Part shown: in pieces, positions 43,198 to 51,269 of the stretch
How the letters are laid out: the number at the start of each line of letters is the position of its first letter
Numbering within the stretch: the first letter of the stretch is position 1
Assembly (NCBI GenBank): GCA_002483135.1
Contig: DLHI01000004.1
Location: 28,803-92,802 of the forward strand
Origin: Hyphomonadaceae bacterium UBA7672
GTDB lineage: Bacteria > Pseudomonadota > Alphaproteobacteria > Caulobacterales > Hyphomonadaceae
Reading direction: 5' to 3'
Length of the DNA: 64,000 bases
Made by a program: the position numbers and the translations under genes
The notes under the pieces: generated by a model
Seen by the model: the letters and a program-made list of their open reading frames with translations, nothing else
Databases searched by the model: none
Told to the model about the DNA's origin: nothing

Positions 43198-43872
43198 ATG
43201 ACCACCCAATGGGCCATTTCTGAAGGACTTGTGGACTATCCACAGGCCGTCCAGGCGATGGAATCACGCGCCGCCGCCATTGCGGCCGGCGAGGCCCCGG
43301 AGCTGATCTGGCTTCTGGAGCACCCGCCACTCTATACCCGCGGCGCCAGCGCGCAGGAGGGCGACCTGCGGGACCCCACCCGATTCCCCGTCTTCGACAC
43401 CCAGCGCGGCGGCCAGTTCACCTATCACGGCCCCGGCCAGCGCGTGGTCTATGTGATGCTCGACCTCACCAAGCGCGGTCGCGATGTGAAGCAGTTCGTC
43501 TGCTCGCTCGAGACCTGGATCATCGCCACGCTGGCCAGCTTCAACATCAAGGGCGAGCGCCGCACGGGCCGGGTTGGCGTCTGGGTCGACCGCACCCGCC
43601 CCGGCGGCCAGCTACGCGAAGACAAGATCGCCGCGATCGGCGTACGCCTCAAACGCTGGGTCAGCTATCACGGCATCAGCCTCAACGTGGAGCCCGACCT
43701 TTCCCACTTCGGCGGCATCACGCCATGTGGGATCGAGGAGCCGGGACTGGGCGTCACGTCGCTGCACGACCTCGGCTATCTCGTCTCGATGCATGATGTG
43801 GACGTGGCGTTGAAGGCAGCGTTCGAGAAGACGTTCGGCGAGGTGGAGCGGGCGGAAGCGCCGCTTCCGTAG
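43198..43872 (+). CDS. lipB: octanoyltransferase LipB
   Basis: 224-aa enzyme moving octanoate from octanoyl-ACP to lipoyl domains. The RGGQFTYHGPGQ motif is at 70-81, catalytic Lys143 in EDKIAAIGVR and Cys177 in GITPCGIE. ATG 43198 begins 56 bases from the divergent FliN-like start. lipA is not nearby. Confidence 0.95.
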   Translation: MTTQWAISEGLVDYPQAVQAMESRAAAIAAGEAPELIWLLEHPPLYTRGASAQEGDLRDPTRFPVFDTQRGGQFTYHGPGQRVVYVMLDLTKRGRDVKQFVCSLETWIIATLASFNIKGERRTGRVGVWVDRTRPGGQLREDKIAAIGVRLKRWVSYHGISLNVEPDLSHFGGITPCGIEEPGLGVTSLHDLGYLVSMHDVDVALKAAFEKTFGEVERAEAPLP

Positions 43873-43945
43873 CTGCAGGTTCCCGGCCTGACAGGGCTCT
43901 CATAGCTGCTATGGTCTGCTTTCTCAAACTATCCAGGATTTGCCG

Positions 43946-45373
43946 ATGAACCGCGCTGCACTGAAGAAATTCGTCGACGGAGTCTGGACGCGGGAAATCG
44001 TGGACGAGATCACCGAATATATCCGCATTCCCGCCAAATCGCCGGACTTCGATCCGAAGTGGCAGGCGAACGGCCACATCGATCGCGCGGTCGAGCACAT
44101 GACGCGATGGGCGAAGGAAAAGATCAAGGCGCTTCCGGGCGCCAAGATGGAAGTGGTTCGCCTGAAGGGCCGCACGCCGGTCATCCTGATCGAGGTCCCC
44201 TCCACGCTGCCCAAGGGCAACAAGGATACCGTCCTGCTCTATGGCCACCTCGACAAGCAGCCGGAAATGACCGGCTGGGCCGAGGGCATGGGTCCGTGGA
44301 CACCGGTGATGCGCGACGACAAACTCTATGGACGCGGCGGCGCTGACGATGGCTATGCGATCTACGCATCCGTCACCGCCCTGCTGGCGCTCCAGCAGCA
44401 GAACATTCCGCGCGCGCGTTGCGTCGTGCTGATCGAGGCGTGCGAAGAGAGCGGCAGCTATGACCTGCCCTTCTACATCGACCATCTCGAAGACCGGATC
44501 GGATCGCCGTCACTGGTGATCTGCCTCGATAGCGGATGCGGCAACTACGATCAGATGTGGCTCACCACGTCCTTGCGCGGCCTGGTCGGAGGATTGCTGA
44601 CCGTCTCGGTGCTCGAGGAAGGCGTGCACTCGGGCGACGCCTCCGGCATCGTGCCCGACAGCTTCCGCATCGCGCGGGCGCTGCTGTCGCGTATCGAGTC
44701 AGCCGAGACGGGAGAGGTCGTCCTCGCTGACGTCCAGGCCGAGATCCCGAAGGATCGGATCGCGCAGGCGAAGGTCGCCGCTGAATCCCTCGGCGAGCAA
44801 GTCTGGCGCAAATTCCCCTTCACGGGAAAAACTCACCCGCCCACCGAACAGGGCGCCGAACTCGTCCTCAACCGCACATGGCGACCACAGCTCACAGTCG
44901 TTGGCGCTGACGGCCTGCCCGCCCCGGCGAGCGCGGGCAATGTGTTGCGGCCGAAGACGTCGCTCAAGCTCAGCCTGCGCCTACCGCCCACAGTCGACGC
45001 CGAGGCGGCGACCAAGGCCGTGAAAAAGGTGCTCACCGCCAAGCCGATCCAGGGCGCGAAAGTGAAGTTCGAAACCGAGCAGGCAGGCGCCGGCTGGAAC
45101 GCACCGCCGCTCAGCTCATGGCTGGAGAAGTCGATCCACGCCGCATCGAAGGCGACGTTCGGCAAGCCTGCCGCGCTGATGGGCGAAGGCGGATCGATCC
45201 CCTTCATCGGAATGCTCGGCAAGCGCTTCCCCGAAGCGCAGTTCCTCATCACCGGCGTGCTGGGCCCGCATTCGAACGCGCACGGCCCGAACGAATTCCT
45301 GCACATCCCAACCGGCAAGAATGTAACCGCCTGCGCCGCAATGATCCTCGCCGATCACGGCGCGCGGGGCTGA
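43946..45373 (+). CDS. M20 family metallopeptidase (dipeptidase-like)
   Basis: 475-aa dizinc hydrolase. Metal-site motifs are LYGHLDKQP (first His/Asp), GRGGADDG (bridging Asp) and EACEESGS (catalytic Glu and ligand Glu), with the last His in LGPHSNAHGPNEFL. The insertion of the lid/dimer domain lies about 200-330. The subgroup is that of ArgE/DapE-like 'M20 dipeptidases' close to CNDP. ATG 43946 is preferred to TTG 43940. Substrate unknown; cytoplasmic. Confidence 0.9.
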   Translation: MNRAALKKFVDGVWTREIVDEITEYIRIPAKSPDFDPKWQANGHIDRAVEHMTRWAKEKIKALPGAKMEVVRLKGRTPVILIEVPSTLPKGNKDTVLLYGHLDKQPEMTGWAEGMGPWTPVMRDDKLYGRGGADDGYAIYASVTALLALQQQNIPRARCVVLIEACEESGSYDLPFYIDHLEDRIGSPSLVICLDSGCGNYDQMWLTTSLRGLVGGLLTVSVLEEGVHSGDASGIVPDSFRIARALLSRIESAETGEVVLADVQAEIPKDRIAQAKVAAESLGEQVWRKFPFTGKTHPPTEQGAELVLNRTWRPQLTVVGADGLPAPASAGNVLRPKTSLKLSLRLPPTVDAEAATKAVKKVLTAKPIQGAKVKFETEQAGAGWNAPPLSSWLEKSIHAASKATFGKPAALMGEGGSIPFIGMLGKRFPEAQFLITGVLGPHSNAHGPNEFLHIPTGKNVTACAAMILADHGARG

Positions 45374-45385
45374 CGATTGCAGCGG

Positions 45386-45640
45386 CTAGCCGCCACTCAA
45401 CGGCGGCAGCAGCGCGATCTCGTCGCCAACCGCAATCCGCGTCCCGGCCTCGTCCGTGACCATCTCCTGGTTCACCGCGATCCGCACGGTCTTCGCAAGA
45501 ATGGTCTCTGCGAGATCAGGGTTTTCCGCCGCCAGCATCGCGCGCAGTTCGGCGGCGGTGCCGACACCTTCAGGCATCGCAATTGAAGCCGCGCCAAACG
45601 CGTCCTTCAGGCGACCGAATAACAGAACAGCGCCAGCCAT
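45386..45640 (-). CDS. moaD: molybdopterin synthase sulfur carrier subunit
   Basis: 84-aa ubiquitin-like protein with the required C-terminal Gly-Gly (LLPPLSGG) that is thiocarboxylated. It partners with MoaE (at 50789-51241) to make molybdopterin. The ATG overlaps the moaA stop, so the two are coupled. Confidence 0.92.
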   Translation of the reverse strand: MAGAVLLFGRLKDAFGAASIAMPEGVGTAAELRAMLAAENPDLAETILAKTVRIAVNQEMVTDEAGTRIAVGDEIALLPPLSGG

Positions 45641-46710
45641 CAGCCGCCCGTATGCGACATGGTGCGGGGCGAGGCTGGCGTAGCCAGTCGCGCCGCATCG
45701 AAATCATGACCCTTCGGCTTGCGCTCGATCCCGCCCAGTATCGCCTCGCGCAGCGCCATGCCCGATGGATCAGCCCGCAGCGCTTCGCGCAGGTCCGCCC
45801 CGTCCTCGCGCCCGAGGCACGTATAGAGTCGTCCCGTGCACGTCACGCGCACGCGGTTGCAGCTCTCGCAGAAATTGTGCGTCAGCGGCGTGATAAAACC
45901 GAGCCGTCCGCCCGTCTCAGCGACCTTCACATAGCGCGCCGGCCCGCCCGTACGGAAATCGATGTCCGTCATCGTGAACTGCTGCGCCAGGTCAGCGCGC
46001 ACCTTGTCGAGCGGCAGAAAGTCTTCGACGCGATCTGTCTCCGCCTCGCCCATCGGCATGGTTTCGATCAGCGTGATGTCGGCGCCGCGCTCATGCGCAT
46101 AACGGATCAGGTCCGGAATCTCGTCCTCGTTCGTGCCCGCCAGCGCCACGGTGTTGATCTTCACCTTCAGCCCCGCCCGGATCGCCGCATCGATCCCCTT
46201 CAGCACATCATCCAGCATGTCGCGCCGTGAGATACGTTCGAACACGTCGCGCTTCAGCGTATCGAGCGACACGTTGATCCGCCGCATGCCGATGGCCGAC
46301 AGCTCGCCGGCATACTTCGCCAGCAGCGTGCCGTTTGTCGTCATCGTCAGGTCGTTGAGGCCATTGCCCAGATGCCGCGAGAACCGCGCCATCAACTCCA
46401 TGATATCCTTGCGCACCAGCGGCTCGCCGCCCGTGATCCGCAGCTTGTCGACGCCGAACGAGGCAAACGCCGTCACCAGCTCGTCCAGCTCCTCGAAGCT
46501 CAGCACATCCTTGCGCGGCAGGAACGTCATCCGCTCCGGCATGCAGTAGGTGCAGCGCAGGTCACACCGGTCCGTGATCGACAGCCGCAGATAACTCACC
46601 CGCCGCCCGTGCGAATCGACCAGCGCGCCTTGCGCTGCGGCCAAGACCGTCGGCGAGGCGTTCGACGGCGCGAGAGCCGCCGGGCGCTTGTTGATCAGTG
46701 TGTAGGCCAT
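45640..46710 (-). CDS. moaA: GTP 3',8-cyclase
   Basis: 356-aa radical SAM enzyme for the first step of molybdopterin synthesis. The N-terminal cluster CDLRCTYC gives Cys49, Cys53 and Cys56. The C-terminal cluster is CESCNRVRVTCTGRLYTC, and the essential C-terminal GG is present (SHTGG). The GGEPL motif is at about 118. moaD follows with a one-base stop/start overlap. moaC is not in the window. Confidence 0.96.
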   Translation of the reverse strand: MAYTLINKRPAALAPSNASPTVLAAAQGALVDSHGRRVSYLRLSITDRCDLRCTYCMPERMTFLPRKDVLSFEELDELVTAFASFGVDKLRITGGEPLVRKDIMELMARFSRHLGNGLNDLTMTTNGTLLAKYAGELSAIGMRRINVSLDTLKRDVFERISRRDMLDDVLKGIDAAIRAGLKVKINTVALAGTNEDEIPDLIRYAHERGADITLIETMPMGEAETDRVEDFLPLDKVRADLAQQFTMTDIDFRTGGPARYVKVAETGGRLGFITPLTHNFCESCNRVRVTCTGRLYTCLGREDGADLREALRADPSGMALREAILGGIERKPKGHDFDAARLATPASPRTMSHTGG

Positions 46711-46865
46711 TCCTGCCAGACTACAGCGTTATATGCGGCCAAGTCGAGCGGTCACAGCCGCCCAGAAACGGCCCTTCCCCCTTCAAAATCGCGCCACGCC
46801 GGCAAGCCATTCTTCACATTGCCATGATGTTTCTAGGTGGCTGCCTGACAGTTGGGGGATTTTCG

Positions 46866-47963
46866 ATGCGTGTCGTGCGATTGGCTGCAGCGCTGGCCGC
46901 GGCGGCCGGAATGGCTCTCCCCGCCGAGGCGCAGGTCGCCTTCGAACTGGAATCGGTCTGGCGCCAGACCGTGCCCTACTCCTCGCACGAGGCCTGGACG
47001 TTCGCAGAGGGCGGCTTCTGGTTTCAGGTCGACGAGTTCGATGTCGATGATTCAGGCGAATCCACAATCCGTTCGGCGCGCATCGAGCGAGCGGACGCAA
47101 TGACCGGCGAGCGCACCGTGATGGCAAGCGGGCCAGGCCTCCTGCTTCCTGCCTACGTCACGCCGGAATACCTGGTGGCCGCGTACGGAACACCGAGCGT
47201 CATCGATCGCAGGACGGGCGTACAAACCGGCAGCGGCAAGGCGTCGTCAGAAACGATCACGGACGTGATGATCGCCGGCAAGACCATCTACACGCTGCGA
47301 CGACGCGCGAGGAATGCCAGCGGCACATATACCGACATGTTCCTGAGCCGCTTCGATATCGAGAGCATGGCGCTCCTCGGTGAAACGAAGCTGCCGCATC
47401 TCCTCGATCATGCGAGATTTGTGAACGGCGAGATAATCGGAATCGGCGCTACACGCCGCGACGGCCAGCCGGTTGCCTGCGCAGACGGCATGACGTGTCA
47501 CTACACGCTCTTCCGTACCGGCCTGGACGGAGAGATACGCTCACAGCTCGTACTTCAGGCAAAGAAGCGGCCTGACGCAGTGCGTGGTTGCATCGCCACT
47601 ATCTCGCTGGCGACACCGGAGAAGGTGTTCGTGGACGCCGGCTGTGGAACCCATCTCGCCATCGACCCGGCCGTAACGCGCGTGGTCTACAGCCTGCCAT
47701 GGTCAGATGTGGACACGCAGGTCGACCTCGCCATTGTCGGCGACACCCTGTTGGTGCGACCGGAGAACGCCACACAGATGTACGGCGAAGTGGTCCAGAT
47801 GCAGCCGGTGCAGGCATTTGACCTTGAAACGGGCAAGCCACTTGGGGCGGCCATGCTGCCGCCCGGCAAACTGCGCACCACGGGAAACAAGATCGTGCTC
47901 GCAACGCGCTCGCGGGAGTCGCAGATTGTCGTGCTGGTCTACAACGTTTCCGTTACCCCGTAG
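46866..47963 (+). CDS. hypothetical secreted protein, possible beta-propeller
   Basis: 365 aa from ATG 46866 (GGGGGA ribosome site). A signal peptide ends at PAEAQ (about residue 23). The mature protein is beta-rich with repeating short strands and three or four Cys (PVACADGMTCHY, VRGCIATI, DAGCGTH). Repeats such as FDIESMALLGETKLP and FDLETGKPLGAAMLP resemble blade ends of YncE/PQQ-like propellers. No enzyme motif is seen. It is convergent with the aldo/keto reductase. Confidence 0.6.
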   Translation: MRVVRLAAALAAAAGMALPAEAQVAFELESVWRQTVPYSSHEAWTFAEGGFWFQVDEFDVDDSGESTIRSARIERADAMTGERTVMASGPGLLLPAYVTPEYLVAAYGTPSVIDRRTGVQTGSGKASSETITDVMIAGKTIYTLRRRARNASGTYTDMFLSRFDIESMALLGETKLPHLLDHARFVNGEIIGIGATRRDGQPVACADGMTCHYTLFRTGLDGEIRSQLVLQAKKRPDAVRGCIATISLATPEKVFVDAGCGTHLAIDPAVTRVVYSLPWSDVDTQVDLAIVGDTLLVRPENATQMYGEVVQMQPVQAFDLETGKPLGAAMLPPGKLRTTGNKIVLATRSRESQIVVLVYNVSVTP

Positions 47964-47972
47964 CGCCGCGCC

Positions 47973-48989
47973 TCACCCCATCGGATACCTGATCTCTTTC
48001 GAGATCTCGTCCACCTTCTTCATGACCTCGGGGCTCAGCGTCACATCCGCCGCTGCGAAGATGTCCGGCAGGTGATCCTCGTGCGTCACGCCCACGATGG
48101 TCGACGCCACGAAATCGTGCTGCTTGCTCCACGCGGTCGCGAACGTCGCCACCGACATGCCCAGCTCCTGCGCGAGGCCCATCCAGCGCTCGGTCGAGGC
48201 CAGCGTCCTGTCGTTCACGAAGCGCCGCGCCATCGGCGCCTGGCGATCCGGCATGTCCTTGTACTTGGTGAAGCGCGCGCCTGCGGGCCACGCCCCGCCC
48301 TGATACTTGCCTGTCAGCACGCCCCCGCCCAGCGGCGAATACGGGATCAGGCTCACGCCCTCCTGCCGCGAGACCTGCGCCAGCTCGTCCTCGAAGCGGC
48401 GATTGTTGAGGCTGAAATTGTTCTGGATCGAATTGTGCCGCGCAATGCCCAGGCGCTCCGACGTCGCCAGCGACTTCATCAGCCCCCAGCTTGTCTCGTT
48501 CGAACAGCCGATCACGCGGACCTTGCCGGCCTTCACCAGCTCGTCCAGCGCCAGCATGTGCTCGTCATAGGCGACGCCATGATCGGGCCAGTGCGTTTGG
48601 TAGAGATCGACATAGTCGGTCTGCAGCCGCTTCAGGCTGGCCTCGATCGCGCGCACGATGTTGTGGCGGTCCGTCGCCGTCATCGCGTGGCGCTGGGCGG
48701 ACTTAATCCAGCCATGGCTCGGCCCGGAAACCTTCGTCGCCATCAGCACCGCGTCACGTGGCTTGGTCTTCATCCACTTGCCAACGATCTCCTCCGTCCG
48801 CCCCGCATACTTCGCGTCCGGCGGCACGGGATAATTCTCGGCGGTGTCGTAGAACGTGATGCCCTTGTCGAAACACTTGTCGAGAATGCGGATCGCATCC
48901 GCCTCCTCCACCTGATTGCCGAACGTCATCGTCCCCATGCAGATGTCGGACACGAACAACGGGCTACGCCCAAGGCGGCGGGTTTTCAT
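47973..48989 (-). CDS. aldo/keto reductase
   Basis: 338-aa NADPH-dependent reductase of the Tas/YajO type. Tetrad: Asp48 and Tyr53 in FYDTAENYP, Lys86 in ATKVSGP and His133 in QTHWPDH. The N-terminus MKTRRLGRSPLFVSDICMGT fixes the start. A 20-base palindromic operator at 49024-49043 matches the site before the first reductase at 14552, which suggests one regulon. Substrate unknown. Confidence 0.92.
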   Translation of the reverse strand: MKTRRLGRSPLFVSDICMGTMTFGNQVEEADAIRILDKCFDKGITFYDTAENYPVPPDAKYAGRTEEIVGKWMKTKPRDAVLMATKVSGPSHGWIKSAQRHAMTATDRHNIVRAIEASLKRLQTDYVDLYQTHWPDHGVAYDEHMLALDELVKAGKVRVIGCSNETSWGLMKSLATSERLGIARHNSIQNNFSLNNRRFEDELAQVSRQEGVSLIPYSPLGGGVLTGKYQGGAWPAGARFTKYKDMPDRQAPMARRFVNDRTLASTERWMGLAQELGMSVATFATAWSKQHDFVASTIVGVTHEDHLPDIFAAADVTLSPEVMKKVDEISKEIRYPMG

Positions 48990-49023
48990 GGATGATGTCC
49001 CTCTTGTGCGCCTACAGATAGCG

Positions 49024-49043
49024 ATGTGAGCGGATGCTCACAA
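49024..49043. promoter_or_regulatory. palindromic operator upstream of the second aldo/keto reductase
   Basis: ATGTGAGC-GGAT-GCTCACAA has 8-bp arms with one terminal mismatch (TGTGAGC/GCTCACA perfect) and lies 34 bases before the start at 48989. It shares the ATGTGAGCG and CTCACA parts with 14511-14530. Likely TetR-type operator. Confidence 0.7.
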
Positions 49044-49088
49044 GGGGGCGCCTTCACGACCTACCGGGGAAGTGCGGCGACACCCCAC

Positions 49089-50219
49089 CTAAATGATGCA
49101 GCGGTCGATCATCTTCTTGATCAATTCTGAACGATCGAGTGATCGTCCTTCCAAGAATACCTCGCCGAACGTGTCATCGACAATCCGCTCTGCTCCACGG
49201 TGAACGTGGACATGAATTCCAAACTCTTGAGGTCGAGCGGCGGTCCAGACAATCGCTGGGGTGGAAGCCCAAATCGTATAGGTACATTCGGGGTATGCGT
49301 CCAAGTCTAGCGATGCCGTCGGCGTTTCATACTGTAGGTTTTTTGCAAACCTATCATGCAGTGGCTTCAACGGCGTCGACACAATCGGCAACTTGCTCCA
49401 AGTACTGTCGCGGCCACAGTTTCCACAGAAGTGCTTCCTGTGCGGCTTCAACGCAAAATCACCGAGATCCAGATGCGGATAGCCGCAGTTCGAACATTCG
49501 ATGCAGTCCATTGGACGCCCCAACTCGAGGGCGCACACAAACTCGTAGGCTGCTGGCGGAGTGATATTCACGCGAGTGATGCCACGATTGTCGAATAGAT
49601 CTAGGTTGTTGGTGTATAGGGTCGATATCGCAGTGAAATCTCGATCAATCGACTTTGGTCCGCTTTCTTGATCGCGAACATGCACGTGAATCTTCGGAGG
49701 TCTCGGCTTGATTTCTGACGTCGAGATGGCGGCGGGCATCGAACACCAGATTCCAACCTCCGCATGCTGACGCAGGCTAATCTCCAGAGGCGAGACTACG
49801 TAGTTCATTAGTTGCGCACGATTGGCACAGCAGATTTCGCCAAGCTCTTGTGCTGCTTGGATATCCGCCTTCCTACCCCAGTGCGTCTGGTGCGTTCTGC
49901 ACCACCACCTGTCTGCACCGTTCCGAAACTTTCCCGCATTGACCATATCGCAGGGAAGCTTGGCATCGCTTCCACTCCTCGCAGGGAAGCTTCCCATCAT
50001 CGCTGGCGAATCGACGGCTATGTTGCCGAGTGTACGTCCATAGGACCAACAGATCGCAGTGACTTCTGACAGCCTTCTGCTCGAGGCCGTTGGGATCGAC
50101 TGCTCGTCCCCGAGCTTGGTCAAGTACACCTTCTTCGCCGGCCGACCTGGCCGGTTCTCCCACTCGCACTGCCACAACTCGACAGTGCCATTTGAATTGA
50201 TCCGGCGCTCGACGAACAT
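49089..50219 (-). CDS. unrecognised protein with zinc-ribbon motifs
   Basis: 376 aa. The clearest motif is a four-Cys zinc ribbon, CSNCGYPHLDLG followed by HRKHFCGNCG, at about residues 245-275. A second set of Cys/His lies in KLPCDMVNAGK ... RWWCRTHQTHWGRK (about 90-115). The rest is mixed alpha/beta without a known catalytic signature. AT content and codon use are unlike the neighbours, a sign of acquisition. Its ATG overlaps the moaB stop (TGATG), so it is read from the moaE-moaB transcript. Function not recognised. Confidence 0.65.
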   Translation of the reverse strand: MFVERRINSNGTVELWQCEWENRPGRPAKKVYLTKLGDEQSIPTASSRRLSEVTAICWSYGRTLGNIAVDSPAMMGSFPARSGSDAKLPCDMVNAGKFRNGADRWWCRTHQTHWGRKADIQAAQELGEICCANRAQLMNYVVSPLEISLRQHAEVGIWCSMPAAISTSEIKPRPPKIHVHVRDQESGPKSIDRDFTAISTLYTNNLDLFDNRGITRVNITPPAAYEFVCALELGRPMDCIECSNCGYPHLDLGDFALKPHRKHFCGNCGRDSTWSKLPIVSTPLKPLHDRFAKNLQYETPTASLDLDAYPECTYTIWASTPAIVWTAARPQEFGIHVHVHRGAERIVDDTFGEVFLEGRSLDRSELIKKMIDRCII

Positions 50220-50785
50220 CAGCTCTCCAGCAACCGCGGCATCAGCTCGACCATGTTGCACGGCATGTGGCGGCTATCGAGTTGCCAGCGGATCAGCTTG
50301 TCCCAGCCATCCTTCACGGCGCCGTTCGAGCCCGGCAGGCAGAAGATGAAGGTGGCGTTGGCAACGCCGGCACACGCCCGGCTCTGCAGCGTGGACGTGC
50401 CCACGCTCTGGAAGCTCACCAGATGCCAGACCACGTTGAAGCCCTCGATCTCCTTGTCGAACAGCGGCCGCACAGCCTCCGGCGTCACATCGCGCCCGGT
50501 GAGCCCGGTGCCGCCCGTGGTCACCACGGCGTCAATCGTCGGGTCGGCGATCCATTTGCGCATGATGGCGCGGATCGCATTCACCTCGTCCGGCACAATC
50601 GCCTTGTCCGCCAGCTCATGCCCCGCCTCGGTCACGCGGCTCGCCAGCAGGTGGCCCGACGTATCTGTCTCATCCGTTCGTGTGTCCGAGATCGTCATCA
50701 CGCAGACGCGCAGCGGCTTGAACGGCATGGTGTCGACCATCTTCCCGCCCGGAGCGGTCAGCGGCGGATAGGCAGGTCCGGTCAT
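50219..50785 (-). CDS. moaB: molybdenum cofactor biosynthesis protein B
   Basis: 188 aa MoaB/Mog fold. The nucleotide/pterin motif is TTGGTGLTGRDVTPEAVRPL, with a FCLPGSNGAVKDGWDKL segment later. MoaB-type proteins adenylate molybdopterin. It is downstream of moaE by three bases and overlaps the zinc-ribbon gene. Confidence 0.92.
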   Translation of the reverse strand: MTGPAYPPLTAPGGKMVDTMPFKPLRVCVMTISDTRTDETDTSGHLLASRVTEAGHELADKAIVPDEVNAIRAIMRKWIADPTIDAVVTTGGTGLTGRDVTPEAVRPLFDKEIEGFNVVWHLVSFQSVGTSTLQSRACAGVANATFIFCLPGSNGAVKDGWDKLIRWQLDSRHMPCNMVELMPRLLES

Positions 50786-50788
50786 CGT

Positions 50789-51241
50789 CTACTCCGTCTT
50801 CCAGCGCGCATGCGCTTCACGATCATCACTACGCGGCTCGATCCACTCAGCGCCATCGGGCCGCACCTCGCGCTTCCAGAACGGCGCCTCCGTCTTCAGG
50901 CGATCCATCAGGTAGTCAACCGCCTGCAACGCCTCGCGCCGGTGCTTGCTCAGCGCCGCCACCAGCACAATGGCCTCGCCCGGCGCCATGCGTCCATGGC
51001 GGTGGATCACCAACGTGTCGATCACATCGAACCTCGCGCGCGCATCCGCCTCAATCTTCGCGATCTGCTTCTCCGTGAACCCCGGATAGGCCTCCAGCTC
51101 CAGCGCGCTCACCGTGTCGCCGTGCGCCGAATCCCGGACGGAGCCAACAAAGCTCGCCAGCGCGCCAGCCTCGGCCCGCCCCTCGGCAAAGGCGGCGGTT
51201 TCAGCGTGTGGGTCGAAGGCCTCGGTCTGGACGCGGATCAT
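50789..51241 (-). CDS. moaE: molybdopterin synthase catalytic subunit
   Basis: 150-aa subunit that adds sulfur from MoaD thiocarboxylate to precursor Z. Conserved ASFVGSVRD, LELEAYPGFTEKQI, IHRHGRMAPGEAIVLVA and the catalytic Lys in APFWKRE are present. It leads a short operon with moaB; moaD is 5 kb away on the same strand. Confidence 0.94.
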   Translation of the reverse strand: MIRVQTEAFDPHAETAAFAEGRAEAGALASFVGSVRDSAHGDTVSALELEAYPGFTEKQIAKIEADARARFDVIDTLVIHRHGRMAPGEAIVLVAALSKHRREALQAVDYLMDRLKTEAPFWKREVRPDGAEWIEPRSDDREAHARWKTE

Positions 51242-51269
51242 GCGCGACAGCCTAGCCGCCCGCGAGCCG

